From assembly GCA_009838975.1 (NCBI GenBank), contig VXQO01000156.1, forward strand, positions 1 through 64,000: a stretch of DNA of 64,000 bases. Reading direction: 5' to 3'. This DNA comes from Gemmatimonadota bacterium (lineage in GTDB: Bacteria; Gemmatimonadota; Gemmatimonadetes; Longimicrobiales; Gaopeijiaceae). Below the pieces are notes generated by a model. The model did no database searches. It saw only the letters and a list, made by a program, of their open reading frames with translations, and was not told the origin of the DNA. Both the position numbers and the translations under genes were made by a program. The first letter of the stretch is position 1; each line of letters starts with the position of its first letter. Of this stretch, positions 43,272 to 51,926 are shown one piece after another.

Positions 43272-44058
43272 GTCAGCCATGGAAGCTCAGCAACTCCACA
43301 CGGTTGGCGAGGTCGCCGTGCTGGCCCGCGTCACGGTGCGCACCCTGCACCACTACGACCGGATCGGCCTGCTCGTCCCCTCGGGGCGGTCGGAGAACGG
43401 CTACCGGCTCTACGCCTACGGCGATCTCGAGCGGCTGCGCCAGATCCGGCTGCTGCGCGAACTGCGGTTCAGCCTCGATGCGATCGCGCAGATGCTCGAT
43501 GCCCCGGCGTACGACCGTCGGAGCGCGCTCGAGGCGCAGCGGGAGTTGCTGAGGGAGCGGCAGGAGAGGACAGACAGTATCATTCGCGGGGTCGACCGGG
43601 CCCTGCGGGCGATGGAAGAGGAGACTGAAATGGACAGGACCGAGATGTTCGAGGGGCTGGAGGAGTTCGATCACGCGCAGTACCAGGACGAGGCCGAACG
43701 CCGCTGGGGCCACAGCGACGAATACAAGGAGTCGATGCGCCGCACGCGCCGGTACGGCAAGAGCGACTGGGCGCGGATCAAGGCGGAGGGCGAGACGGTA
43801 GTGGCGCGGCTGGCCGAGCTGATGGCCGAGGGCGCGCAGGCCGCCGGACGCGCCGCCATGGACCTGGCCGAGGAGCACCGCTGCCACATCGACCGCTGGT
43901 TCTACCCGTGCAGCCACGGCATGCACAGGAGCCTCGCCGAGATGTACACGGCCGATCCGCGCTTCGAGGAGTACTTCGAGAAGCGCGCCAGGGGGCTGGC
44001 CGTTTTTGTTCAGGACGCGATCCGGGCAAACGCGGCGCGCTGGAGGAATCGCTCGTGA
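43270..44058 (+). CDS. MerR-family regulator with TipAS-like effector domain
   Basis: 262 residues from ATG 43270, though ATG 43279 (MEAQQLHTVGEVAVL) fits the promoter spacing better. A MerR winged helix (TVRTLHHYDRIGLLVPSGRS, YRLYAYGDLERLRQI) and a dimerisation coiled coil are followed by an antibiotic-binding TipAS domain (YQDEAERRWGHSDEYKESMRR, HCHIDRWFYPCSHGMH). TipA-type proteins sense thiopeptides or other drugs and activate their own promoter. Targets may include the following genes. The stop overlaps a GTG start of a tiny membrane protein. Confidence 0.87.
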   Translation: MSAMEAQQLHTVGEVAVLARVTVRTLHHYDRIGLLVPSGRSENGYRLYAYGDLERLRQIRLLRELRFSLDAIAQMLDAPAYDRRSALEAQRELLRERQERTDSIIRGVDRALRAMEEETEMDRTEMFEGLEEFDHAQYQDEAERRWGHSDEYKESMRRTRRYGKSDWARIKAEGETVVARLAELMAEGAQAAGRAAMDLAEEHRCHIDRWFYPCSHGMHRSLAEMYTADPRFEEYFEKRARGLAVFVQDAIRANAARWRNRS

Positions 44059-44174
44059 CCACTGACGGCCGGGGCACCCGCACCCGCTTCCGCACGACGC
44101 TGGTGCGGGTGCTCCTGGTCCAGGTCGTGACGCTGGCCATCCTGTGGCTCCTGCAGGCCACCTACCATTCCTGA
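44055..44174 (+). CDS. 39-residue single-helix membrane protein ahead of an SSS symporter
   Basis: GTG 44055 overlaps the regulator stop (GTGA). The product is a basic N-terminus (TRTRFRTTLVRV) followed by one transmembrane helix (LLVQVVTLAILWLLQATYH). The symporter ATG is 12 bases downstream. It is probably a small accessory subunit, parallel to the two-helix protein before the other SSS gene. Too small for confident family assignment. Confidence 0.6.
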   Translation: MTTDGRGTRTRFRTTLVRVLLVQVVTLAILWLLQATYHS

Positions 44175-44186
44175 TTCCAGGCCCGC

Positions 44187-45953
44187 ATGCACCCCATCAA
44201 CTGGCTGATCGTCGGCGTCTACGTCGCATACGTCCTCGTCGACGGCATCCGCCGCGCGCGCGGCACCAACGAAATCGAAGGCTACTTCCTGGCGAGCCGC
44301 ACGCTGCCGTGGTGGGCCGTCGGCCTCTCGGTGATGGCGACGCAACTCTCCGCCGTCACCATGATCGGCACCACCGGCCAGGGCGCCACCGACGGACTCC
44401 GCTTCGTGCAGTTCTACTTCGGACTGCCGCTCGCGATGGTCATCCTCGGCGTCACCCTCGTGCCATTCCTGCGGGGCGCCGGAGTTTACACCGCCTACGA
44501 GTACCTGGAGCGCCGCTTCGGCCCCGAAACGCGCACCCTCACCGCGCTCCTTTTCCTGCTCTCGCGCGGGATGTCGTGCGGCGTCATCATCGCCGCCCCC
44601 GCGGTGGTCTTCTCTGCGATCTTCGGCTGGCCGCTCATCTGGTGCGTCGCACTGATCGGCATCCCGACGGTCGCCTACACCATGCTCGGCGGCATCCAGG
44701 CGGTCACCTGGGCCGACGTGAAACAGATGATCCTGATCGTCTTCGCGCTGCTGGCCGTCGTGGTCGTCCTGATCGTCCAGATGCCGATCTCACCGGGCGA
44801 GGCGCTGCACATCGCCGGCGCGACGGGCCGCCTCAAGGTCTTCGACTTCTCCTTCAACATCAACGAGACGTACACGTTCTGGTCGGGCCTGATCGGCGGC
44901 ACCTTCCTCATGCTCTCCTACTTCGGCACCGACCAGAGCCAGGTGCAGCGCTACTTGGCCGCGAAGTCGGTCGACGCCGCGCGCACGTCGCTCCTGATGA
45001 GCGCCTACTGGAAGATTCCGCTCCAGGCGCTCGTGCTCCTCGTCGGCGTGATGGTCTTCGTCTACTACCAGTTCCAGCCCGCCCCGCTGCTGTACAACCC
45101 GGCCCACGAGGCCGCGGTGGTCGATGCCCGGGGCGCCGAGTACCAGGCTCTCCAGGATCGCTACGGAGAGGCGTTTGAGTTGAGGGAGGGCGCCGCTCGC
45201 CGCGCGGCCGGCCTGGCCACACCCGAGGCGGCCGCGGGGGTCCCGCCAGGAGCGGCGGCAGCGCCGCAAGCGGCGCCGACGCCGGTGCCGGCCACCGCCC
45301 AGGACGCGGCCCGCCAGGCGGCCATGAACGAATTCCTCTCGCGCGAAGCCGCCGTCCAGGAGATCCGCGCCGAAGCGCTTGCCATGGCGGAGGACGTCAC
45401 CGGCGAACCCTCCCGCGACGTCAACTACGTCATCCCCCGCTTCGTCCTCGGTGAGCTGCCGGTCGGCCTCGCGGGCCTGTTCATCGCGGCCATCATCGCC
45501 GCGGCCATGTCCAGCATCTCGTCCGAGCTGAACTCGCTGTCGACCACCAGCATCATCGACTTCTACCGGCGCTGGTTCCGCCCCGAGGCCAGCGACGCCC
45601 ACTACCTGACGGTATCCAAGGTCGCGACCGCGTTCTGGGGCGTGTTCGCGTGCTTCGTGGCGATCTACGCGGTCAGCCTGGGCTCGCTCATCGAGGTGGT
45701 AAACCGGTTCGGCTCGTTCTTCTACGGCTCCATCCTGGGTGTCTTCCTGCTGGCCATGGTGCCGCGCGCACGCGGCCTCGGCGCATTCGCCGGGCTGATC
45801 GCGGGGATGGCGGCGGTCGCGGCGGTGACCTTCGGCGCACCGTCCGTGTCGTTCCTGTGGCACAACGTGATCGGCGCGCTGACGGTACTGGCGGTGGGAG
45901 TGGTGTTGATGAGGCGGGCCGCGACTCCCTCCGGCCCAGGGCCCGCACGATGA
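44187..45953 (+). CDS. sodium:solute symporter (SSS family) with an Ala/Pro-rich loop
   Basis: 588 residues, about 14 helices. Family blocks: WAVGLSVMATQLSAVTMIGT, YTMLGGIQAVTWADVKQ, LSYFGTDQSQVQRYL, AIIAAAMSSISSELNSLSTT. Between two helices (about residues 320-410) is a large soluble insertion with an alanine/proline-rich stretch (GVPPGAAAAPQAAPTPVPAT) and a helical part; most relatives have a shorter loop. Similar transporters carry sialic acid, sugars or amino acids. It ends in an ATGA overlap with a methyltransferase gene. Confidence 0.88.
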   Translation: MHPINWLIVGVYVAYVLVDGIRRARGTNEIEGYFLASRTLPWWAVGLSVMATQLSAVTMIGTTGQGATDGLRFVQFYFGLPLAMVILGVTLVPFLRGAGVYTAYEYLERRFGPETRTLTALLFLLSRGMSCGVIIAAPAVVFSAIFGWPLIWCVALIGIPTVAYTMLGGIQAVTWADVKQMILIVFALLAVVVVLIVQMPISPGEALHIAGATGRLKVFDFSFNINETYTFWSGLIGGTFLMLSYFGTDQSQVQRYLAAKSVDAARTSLLMSAYWKIPLQALVLLVGVMVFVYYQFQPAPLLYNPAHEAAVVDARGAEYQALQDRYGEAFELREGAARRAAGLATPEAAAGVPPGAAAAPQAAPTPVPATAQDAARQAAMNEFLSREAAVQEIRAEALAMAEDVTGEPSRDVNYVIPRFVLGELPVGLAGLFIAAIIAAAMSSISSELNSLSTTSIIDFYRRWFRPEASDAHYLTVSKVATAFWGVFACFVAIYAVSLGSLIEVVNRFGSFFYGSILGVFLLAMVPRARGLGAFAGLIAGMAAVAAVTFGAPSVSFLWHNVIGALTVLAVGVVLMRRAATPSGPGPAR

Positions 45954-46600
45954 GCTGTTGCGCACAGTGCCGCGGCATCGAGGACATGTTCGGCCACAGG
46001 ATGGCCCAGCGGCAGCTTCGCCAGTACCGGCGCAAGGGGCCCGGGAGGGTCACCCGGCAGCTTATCGACGCGGTGGCGGCGGGCGGGGCCGAGGGCCGCA
46101 CCTTTCTGGACGTCGGCGGCGGCGTCGGTGCCATCCAGCACGAGCTCATGGAGCGCGGCGCGGGTGGCGGCACGAGCGCCGACGCATCGCCCGCCTACCT
46201 TGCGGCGGCGCGCACCGAGGCCGAGGCGCGCGGCTACGCGGAGCACGTGCGGTACCTCGACGGTGACTTCGTGGACCGGGCCGCCGAGATCGAGCCTGCC
46301 GACATGGTCACCCTGGACCGTGTCGTCTGCTGCTACCCCGACATGCCCGCGTTGCTGGGGGCGGCCGCTCCGCTCGCCCGCAGAGCGCTGGGTCTCGTCT
46401 TCCCCCGCGGAACCCGGTTCATTCGGTCCGGCGTCGCGCTGGTGAACCTGTTGCAGCGGCTGCGAAGGCACCCATTCCGCGTCTTCGTCCACGACCCGGC
46501 CGAGATCGAGGCGGTGCTGAAGCGGCACGGCCTGTCGCGTCGATACCTGCGCGACGGGTTCCTGTGGAGGGTAGTGGTGTTTGGACGGGATGGGCCGTAA
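45950..46600 (+). CDS. class I SAM-dependent methyltransferase
   Basis: 216 residues. The SAM-binding motif FLDVGGGVGAIQHEL is followed by an acidic loop (TSADASPAYLAAA), DGDFVD and LDRVVCCYPD, the usual order of Rossmann methyltransferases of the Methyltransf_25/BchM-like group. The unusual N-terminus MSCCAQCRGIEDMFG carries a cysteine cluster that could bind a metal. The substrate is unknown. It is coupled to the SSS symporter gene, possibly modifying the imported compound. Confidence 0.8.
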   Translation: MSCCAQCRGIEDMFGHRMAQRQLRQYRRKGPGRVTRQLIDAVAAGGAEGRTFLDVGGGVGAIQHELMERGAGGGTSADASPAYLAAARTEAEARGYAEHVRYLDGDFVDRAAEIEPADMVTLDRVVCCYPDMPALLGAAAPLARRALGLVFPRGTRFIRSGVALVNLLQRLRRHPFRVFVHDPAEIEAVLKRHGLSRRYLRDGFLWRVVVFGRDGP

Positions 46601-46626
46601 GGACATGTAATCCAGGCATGTCATTG

Positions 46627-46644
46627 TGTAATGTCGACATTACA
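46627..46644. promoter_or_regulatory. 18-bp perfect palindrome, probable operator
   Basis: TGTAATGTCGACATTACA reads identically on both strands. It lies in an AT-rich gap 103 bp before the DUF4143 ATPase start; ATGTAAT (46604-46610) is a nearby half-site. The size and symmetry fit a dimeric repressor site. Confidence 0.5.
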
Positions 46645-46670
46645 TATCCAAGTGTACATTCCCTCAGTTT

Positions 46671-46700
46671 GAGCCCCCGCCGGATTTGAACTGATGGCCA
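46671..46700 (-). other. degenerate tRNA 3'-end-like sequence
   Basis: On the minus strand the segment contains GTTCAAATCC followed by GGCGGGGGCTC, the sequence of a T-loop and 3' acceptor strand. The T-stem does not pair properly and no complete cloverleaf is present. It may be the remains of an attachment-site copy left by an integrated element. Confidence 0.25.
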
Positions 46701-46746
46701 AGCCTTAGTACATTATGGCATTGTCACTGCCACTTTTCGACGCAAA

Positions 46747-47904
46747 ATGGAATTTGTAAGGCGATTTTTCACGATTCCGGAGCAGAGCTTCTTCCTGTTC
46801 GGCCCCCGCGGCACTGGCAAATCCACATGGCTCCAGGCTCAATTGCCCGACTCGCTTTACCTCGACCTCCTGGAACCACGGCTTCACAGAAGCCTGGTGG
46901 CACGGCCAGAGCGGCTCCGCGAAGTCCTGGCGGGCTCCCCGCGCGCACCTACCGTGGTGATAGACGAGATACAGCGGGCTCCGGAGTTGCTTTCGGTCGT
47001 CCATGCGGTTCTTGAGGGCCCGTCGCCGCCGCGCTTTGTACTAACGGGATCGAGTGCGCGGAAACTCCGCCGAGCGGAGGTCAACCTTCTGGGCGGGCGG
47101 GCCCTGCACCTCACTCTGCATCCGTTCATGGCGGCTGAACTGCCCGAATTCAACCTCCAACGAGCGCTGCGGATCGGGCTCGTTCCTCTGGTGGTTGACT
47201 CTGCCGACCCCCAGGGCACCCTGGATGCATACGCCAGCCTCTACATCGACCAGGAGGTACGCGCGGAAGGCCTCACTCGTGATGTCGGCGCCTTCGCCCG
47301 ATTCCTTGAAGCGATCAGCTTCTCCCACGGGGGACAGCTGAATGTCGCTGCGATTGCCCGGGAGTGCGAAGTGCGGCGCAAGACCGTCGGGGCCTACGTG
47401 GATATCCTGGAAGACCTGTTGATGGCGTTCCGACTGCCGGTGTTTCGCAAGCGGGCAAAGAGAGCAACCGTCGCACGCGACAGACTCTACCTGTTCGATG
47501 CGGGCGTCTTTCGTTCGCTGCGGCCAACGGGCCCCCTGGATCGACCCGGCGAAATCGAGGGGCAAGCTCTGGAAGGTCTGGTGGCACAACACCTGCGGGC
47601 CTGGACGGCCTACGCCGGCGATCACTCGTCGGTGTACTTCTGGCGCACCAGGGCCGGCACCGAAGTGGACTTTGTCGTGTACGGACAGACCGGCTTCCAT
47701 GCGTTCGAGATCAAGAGCGCACGCCATGTCCACGCTTCCGACCTACGGGGGTTGCGGGCCTTTCGGGCGGACTACCCGGAGGCGGATGGCGTCCTCCTGT
47801 ACCGCGGCACGGAACGACTGAAGATCGACGGCATCTGGTGCCTGCCGGTTGAAGACTTCCTTCAGAGAATGGTCCCTACTCGGGGCTTGCTGGATCTACT
47901 CTGA
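46747..47904 (+). CDS. AAA ATPase with DUF4143 (ATP-binding protein)
   Basis: 385 residues. Walker A (FLFGPRGTGKSTWL), Walker B (TVVIDEIQRAPELL) and sensor (FVLTGSSARKLRR) precede a helical DUF4143 region (RECEVRRKTVGAYVDILEDL) and a C-terminal nuclease-like module (RAGTEVDFVVYGQTGFHAFEIKSA) whose Asp and Glu-X-Lys resemble a restriction-enzyme fold. The molecular role of this family is unsettled; members often sit in mobile or defence contexts. It has its own AT-rich upstream region with a large palindrome. Confidence 0.87.
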   Translation: MEFVRRFFTIPEQSFFLFGPRGTGKSTWLQAQLPDSLYLDLLEPRLHRSLVARPERLREVLAGSPRAPTVVIDEIQRAPELLSVVHAVLEGPSPPRFVLTGSSARKLRRAEVNLLGGRALHLTLHPFMAAELPEFNLQRALRIGLVPLVVDSADPQGTLDAYASLYIDQEVRAEGLTRDVGAFARFLEAISFSHGGQLNVAAIARECEVRRKTVGAYVDILEDLLMAFRLPVFRKRAKRATVARDRLYLFDAGVFRSLRPTGPLDRPGEIEGQALEGLVAQHLRAWTAYAGDHSSVYFWRTRAGTEVDFVVYGQTGFHAFEIKSARHVHASDLRGLRAFRADYPEADGVLLYRGTERLKIDGIWCLPVEDFLQRMVPTRGLLDLL

Positions 47905-47971
47905 CGACCCGCTGGCAACAGCCAGGCGGGGCAGGACCGTCTCCCTGTTTTTTGACAGGCTCGACTGCCAC

Positions 47972-49273
47972 TTAGCTCGAACCCAGCGCTGCCAGCCGGA
48001 TCACGCGGACGCTGGGCACGTCCATCTCGTCGGTCTCGATATACGCCATGAGTCCGTCGGGACCGAAGGCGTCGGGGATCCGAGGCGCTTCCGGAGGCAG
48101 TGTGCCGATGTAGTCACCTTGCGCGCTCATGATGTCTATCGGGCCGTCGCCGTCGCCGCCCGGCGCAGTTCGAGCGATCCAGAGCCTGCCCTCGCCGTCC
48201 ACGGCCATTCCGGCCACGACCGGGATCTCGTCGGGAAAGAGCATGTTCTCGATCATGGGCAACATCTGCTCCCGCAACTGTTCGGCGGCCTCGCCGGATA
48301 GCTCCTCCAGGCCACCCATGAGCGAAATCCTGGAGCTTGCGGATTCGGCGGTCAGGCCTTCGATCCGCCGGGCCCGCTCGCCCTCCTGAATCGCCTCGGT
48401 CACCGGTTCGGGCGCGATGTCCCGCTGGATCACGCCGGTCACGCTGCCGTCCGCGCCGATCAGCTTGACACGGTATCCCACCGAATCCGCGACCGCGACC
48501 CGCCCATCCGGCAGGACTCCGATGTGCAGCCAGGGGCGAAATGCGCGCTGTCTCTGCAACCCCATGGTGAACACGTTCTGTCCCTGCGCGTTGGTCGCCG
48601 TGAAGTCCTCCACCACCTCGTCGGGTGGCAGGTTCCAGGCCCGGTACAGCACCTCCTTGCCCGTTCCGCCCAGCGAGAAGATGTCGATGTCGCGAAGGTG
48701 CGCGTCTTCGGGGGGCTCGTCCGGTTCGTCCTGCCCCGCCATCCTGATCGTCATTCCACCGGTGGTCACCATCCGATCACCGCCAAGGGGCAGCAACAAC
48801 TGTCCCGGCATTCCGCTGAGCGGATCCACCGGCGTGCTGCTGACGAAAGTCCCCTGCTGATCGAACACCTCGAGCGCGCCCGGGAATCCCATGTCGTACA
48901 CGACGAGTCGGCCGTCGTCGAGAATCGCGGCGCTCGTCGGCCCCGACAGTTCGCCCGGACCCTCTCCCTGCGACCCGAGCGTCCGCACCAGGGCGCCATC
49001 GCGGTTAACCACGACAACCCGGTAGTTGCCCTCGTCCAGGATGTACAGGTTGCCCGATGCGTCGAAGTCGACATCGGCGATTCGGCCGAAGGTCTCCCAG
49101 TCTTCCCCCGAGAAGGCCCCGACGGTGTACATGGCTTCGGTCACGGCGGCCAACGGGAGGTCGCTCCCGTCGGTAACAGCGTCCCGTCGTTGACTCTCGC
49201 ACGCGACGACGAAGCACAAGCAAACCGCGCAAGACAGCAGCAGCGCACGGCGAGGTGGAACGGTCGATCTCAT
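47972..49273 (-). CDS. 6-bladed beta-propeller lipoprotein with helical insertion
   Basis: 433 residues. The signal peptide MRSTVPPRRALLLSCAVCLC continues to FVVACES (lipobox VVAC). Blades: FDASGNLYILDEGNYRVVVV, GSQGEGPGEL, DGRVAVADSVGYRVKLIGAD. A charged helix region (QEGERARRIEG and SGEAAEQLREQMLPMIENM) corresponds to the insertion in the 17544 and 11095 propellers. It is transcribed divergently from the S9 peptidase gene, with about 180 bp between the starts. Confidence 0.85.
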   Translation of the reverse strand: MRSTVPPRRALLLSCAVCLCFVVACESQRRDAVTDGSDLPLAAVTEAMYTVGAFSGEDWETFGRIADVDFDASGNLYILDEGNYRVVVVNRDGALVRTLGSQGEGPGELSGPTSAAILDDGRLVVYDMGFPGALEVFDQQGTFVSSTPVDPLSGMPGQLLLPLGGDRMVTTGGMTIRMAGQDEPDEPPEDAHLRDIDIFSLGGTGKEVLYRAWNLPPDEVVEDFTATNAQGQNVFTMGLQRQRAFRPWLHIGVLPDGRVAVADSVGYRVKLIGADGSVTGVIQRDIAPEPVTEAIQEGERARRIEGLTAESASSRISLMGGLEELSGEAAEQLREQMLPMIENMLFPDEIPVVAGMAVDGEGRLWIARTAPGGDGDGPIDIMSAQGDYIGTLPPEAPRIPDAFGPDGLMAYIETDEMDVPSVRVIRLAALGSS

Positions 49274-49453
49274 GGTGGATTCTCCAGTCTGGCCGCCGGA
49301 TATTTCGACTCCTGATCGTTGGACACGTCCAGGGGCGCCGATGGTTTACCGACGAGCCCGGACCGCGCCGTGTTTCCCTGTACGCACCAGCACCGTACCT
49401 TACCCGCGATTCGCCCATCAAGGCCCGGCGCAGACCCACACCTGGAGATACCC

Positions 49454-51484
49454 ATGGTCAGACCCCGCGCAATCCTGTCCCTGTTTGTTCCCCTCCTCCT
49501 CCTGCCCGCCGCGCTCGCAGCCCAGAACGAGCCCGACGGTACACTCAAGCTCGTCACCTACCTCGACTGGGAAACGGTTTCCAACCCGCAGATCTCTCCC
49601 GACGGCAGCCAGATCATCTTCACCCGCGGATGGATCGACCCGCAGAACGACCGCCGCGCCTCGTCCATCTACATCATGGATGTCGACGGCAGCCGCCCGC
49701 GCGTACTGGTCGAGGACGGCTCCTCGCCGAAGTGGTCGCCGAGCGGTGACCGCATCCTCTACACCGCCCCCGGCGAACCCGACGGCAGCCAGATCTTCGT
49801 CCGCTGGATGGACGACGAGGGACAGGCGACCCAGATCTCACGCCTCGAGAACGGTCCCGGCAACGTGGAGTGGTCTCCCGACGGCACGCAGATTGCGTTC
49901 ACGATGTCGGTCGATTCGGACCATCCCTGGCCGATCAGTGTGCCGGGGCGTCCGGACGGCGCCGAGTGGACCGAGGGGCCGAAAGTCGTCGACCGGCTCG
50001 TGTATCGTCGCGACCGCCGCGGATACATCGACGAGGGCTTCTCGCACCTCTTCGTCATTCCCGCCGACGGCGGCACCGAGCGCCAGCTCACGGACGGTGA
50101 CTGGAACCACAACGGGGTGGCCTGGACGCCGGACGGGGCCGAGATCCTGTTCACGTCGCTGCGCGTGGAGGACGCCGATCACCAATGGCGCCAGTCGGAC
50201 ATCTACTCGGTTTCGGTCGCCAGCGGGACCATCACCCGCCTGACGGATCGGTCCGGTCCCGACGGCTCGCCGGTGCCGTCGCCGGACGGCAGGTTCGTCG
50301 CTTTTTCAGGCAACGACCTGACAACCGACACCTACATCACGCGCAAGCTGTACGTGATGAACCGCGACGGTTCGAACGTCCGCATGATCAGCGACGGCTT
50401 CGACCGCCAGGGCTCGAACTTCGTCTGGGCCGAGGACGGAAGCGGCTTCTACATGAACGTGTCCAGCGAAGGCACCCGCAACCTCCACTTCGCGTCGGTG
50501 GACGGGGGCGTCACCCCGGTTACGAGCGGGAACCACATGCTGAGCGTGTCGTCAATCGGATCCGGCCTCGCGGTCGGCACGCTGACCGACTATCAGAGCC
50601 CCGGCGACGTAGTCTCGTTCCGGCTGAGCAGCCCCGACCGGATCAACCAGCTGACCGAGGTAAATGCCGATGTGCTGGAGGGCGTCGCTCTCGGCGACGT
50701 CGAGGAGGTCTGGTACAAGTCGGTGGAGGACTATGACATCCAGGGATGGATCATCAAGCCCCCGGACTTCGACCCGTCCCGCAAGTATCCCCTGATCCTC
50801 GCGATCCACGGGGGTCCGCATGGCATGTACAACGTCGGGTTCAACTTCGGATGGCAGAATCACGCGGCCAACGGCTACGTGGTGCTGTACACGAATCCGC
50901 GGGGCTCGTCCGGCTACGGCAGCGCCTTCGGGAATTCGATCAAGAACGCGTATCCGGGCAAGGACTTCGACGACCTCATGGCCGGCGTCGACCTCGTGAT
51001 CGAGCAGGGCTACATCGACGATCAGAACATGTTCGTCTACGGATGCTCGGGCGGCGGCGTCCTGACGTCGTGGGTGGTCGGCCACACCGACCGCTTCGCC
51101 GCGGCCTCAGCGAACTGCCCGGTCACCAACTGGTTCTCGTTCGTGGGCACGACCGACGGCGCCAGCTGGTACCGCAACTTCGAGCACTTCCCATGGGACG
51201 ACCCCTCCGAGCACCTGCGGCGGTCACCCCTGATGTACGTGGACAACGTCGTCACCCCCACCATGCTGATGACCGGCGAAGGCGACCTGCGCACCCCGAT
51301 GCCGCAGACCGAGGAGTACTACCAGGCGTTGCGGGTGCTGAACAAGGCCCCGACCGCGATGGTGCGCTTCAAGAACGAGTGGCACGGCACCAGCTCGACG
51401 CCGTCGAACTTCCTGCGCACGCAGATCTACCTGCGCGAGTGGTTCGAGAAGCACCGGCGGGGCGGTCCGGTGACGGAGGACTAG
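49454..51484 (+). CDS. secreted S9-family prolyl oligopeptidase-type peptidase
   Basis: 676 residues from ATG 49454. The signal peptide ends ALAAQNEPD. A TolB-like beta-propeller (SPDGSQIIFTRG, WSPDGTQIAFTM, WTPDGAEILFTSL) covers the first 400 residues. The C-terminal alpha/beta hydrolase has the nucleophile in YGCSGGGVLTSW, the Asp in GEGDLRTPM and the His in EWHGTS. It should cleave short peptides or dipeptides in the periplasm, feeding amino acid and peptide uptake. The open frame runs upstream to 49319, but only the 49454 start yields a signal peptide. Confidence 0.9.
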   Translation: MVRPRAILSLFVPLLLLPAALAAQNEPDGTLKLVTYLDWETVSNPQISPDGSQIIFTRGWIDPQNDRRASSIYIMDVDGSRPRVLVEDGSSPKWSPSGDRILYTAPGEPDGSQIFVRWMDDEGQATQISRLENGPGNVEWSPDGTQIAFTMSVDSDHPWPISVPGRPDGAEWTEGPKVVDRLVYRRDRRGYIDEGFSHLFVIPADGGTERQLTDGDWNHNGVAWTPDGAEILFTSLRVEDADHQWRQSDIYSVSVASGTITRLTDRSGPDGSPVPSPDGRFVAFSGNDLTTDTYITRKLYVMNRDGSNVRMISDGFDRQGSNFVWAEDGSGFYMNVSSEGTRNLHFASVDGGVTPVTSGNHMLSVSSIGSGLAVGTLTDYQSPGDVVSFRLSSPDRINQLTEVNADVLEGVALGDVEEVWYKSVEDYDIQGWIIKPPDFDPSRKYPLILAIHGGPHGMYNVGFNFGWQNHAANGYVVLYTNPRGSSGYGSAFGNSIKNAYPGKDFDDLMAGVDLVIEQGYIDDQNMFVYGCSGGGVLTSWVVGHTDRFAAASANCPVTNWFSFVGTTDGASWYRNFEHFPWDDPSEHLRRSPLMYVDNVVTPTMLMTGEGDLRTPMPQTEEYYQALRVLNKAPTAMVRFKNEWHGTSSTPSNFLRTQIYLREWFEKHRRGGPVTED

Positions 51485-51521
51485 CGGGCGCGCTTTCCGC
51501 GCTCCGAATCGCGACCCCCGC

Positions 51522-51926
51522 TCAGGGTGCGCTGTAGACGGCCACCCTGAGCGGGGGGTCGACCCACCAGTGGAAGTGGAAGCGGTTCTCGCCCTCGACG
51601 ATGACCGCTTCCCGCCGCTCGCGCGTCTTGGGCCAGTCCTCGCGCTCGTTCAGCACGACCAGCACCTGTCCCGGCGCCAGCTGCGCGACCCGTTCCTGCA
51701 CGACTTCTTCAAGGTTTGCCAGGAGCGCCTTCTCGGCGTGCCGCTGCACGGCGGCGTTCGCTTCGGCGACCAGTTCGTGCGTCTCCAACAGCGTGTGGCC
51801 GGAATCGAAATCGGCGGTGCGGATCGAAAGGACGCGGTCGCGCATGAAGCCGATTTCGGTGATCGCCGTCGGGTTGAAGTTCGGCGTGACGCTGTGGTAG
51901 AAGGAGCCGTATCGCCTGAGTATCAT
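51522..51926 (-). CDS. hypothetical protein coupled to the DEAD-box helicase
   Basis: 134 residues from ATG 51926, overlapping the helicase stop (ATGA). It begins MILRRYGSFYHSVTPNFNPT; the middle is a long charged helix (AVQRHAEKALLANLEEVVQERV), and the end has strands with RFHFHWWVDPPLRVAVYSAP. No family was recognised. Coupled translation implies a product used together with the helicase. Confidence 0.65.
   Translation of the reverse strand: MILRRYGSFYHSVTPNFNPTAITEIGFMRDRVLSIRTADFDSGHTLLETHELVAEANAAVQRHAEKALLANLEEVVQERVAQLAPGQVLVVLNEREDWPKTRERREAVIVEGENRFHFHWWVDPPLRVAVYSAP

Noticed and set aside
47905-47960. Hairpin CTGGC-AACA-GCCAG with a downstream run of six T (47948-47953) after the DUF4143 gene
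   Set aside because: The T-run is about 20 bases from the stem, so it does not form a standard intrinsic terminator.
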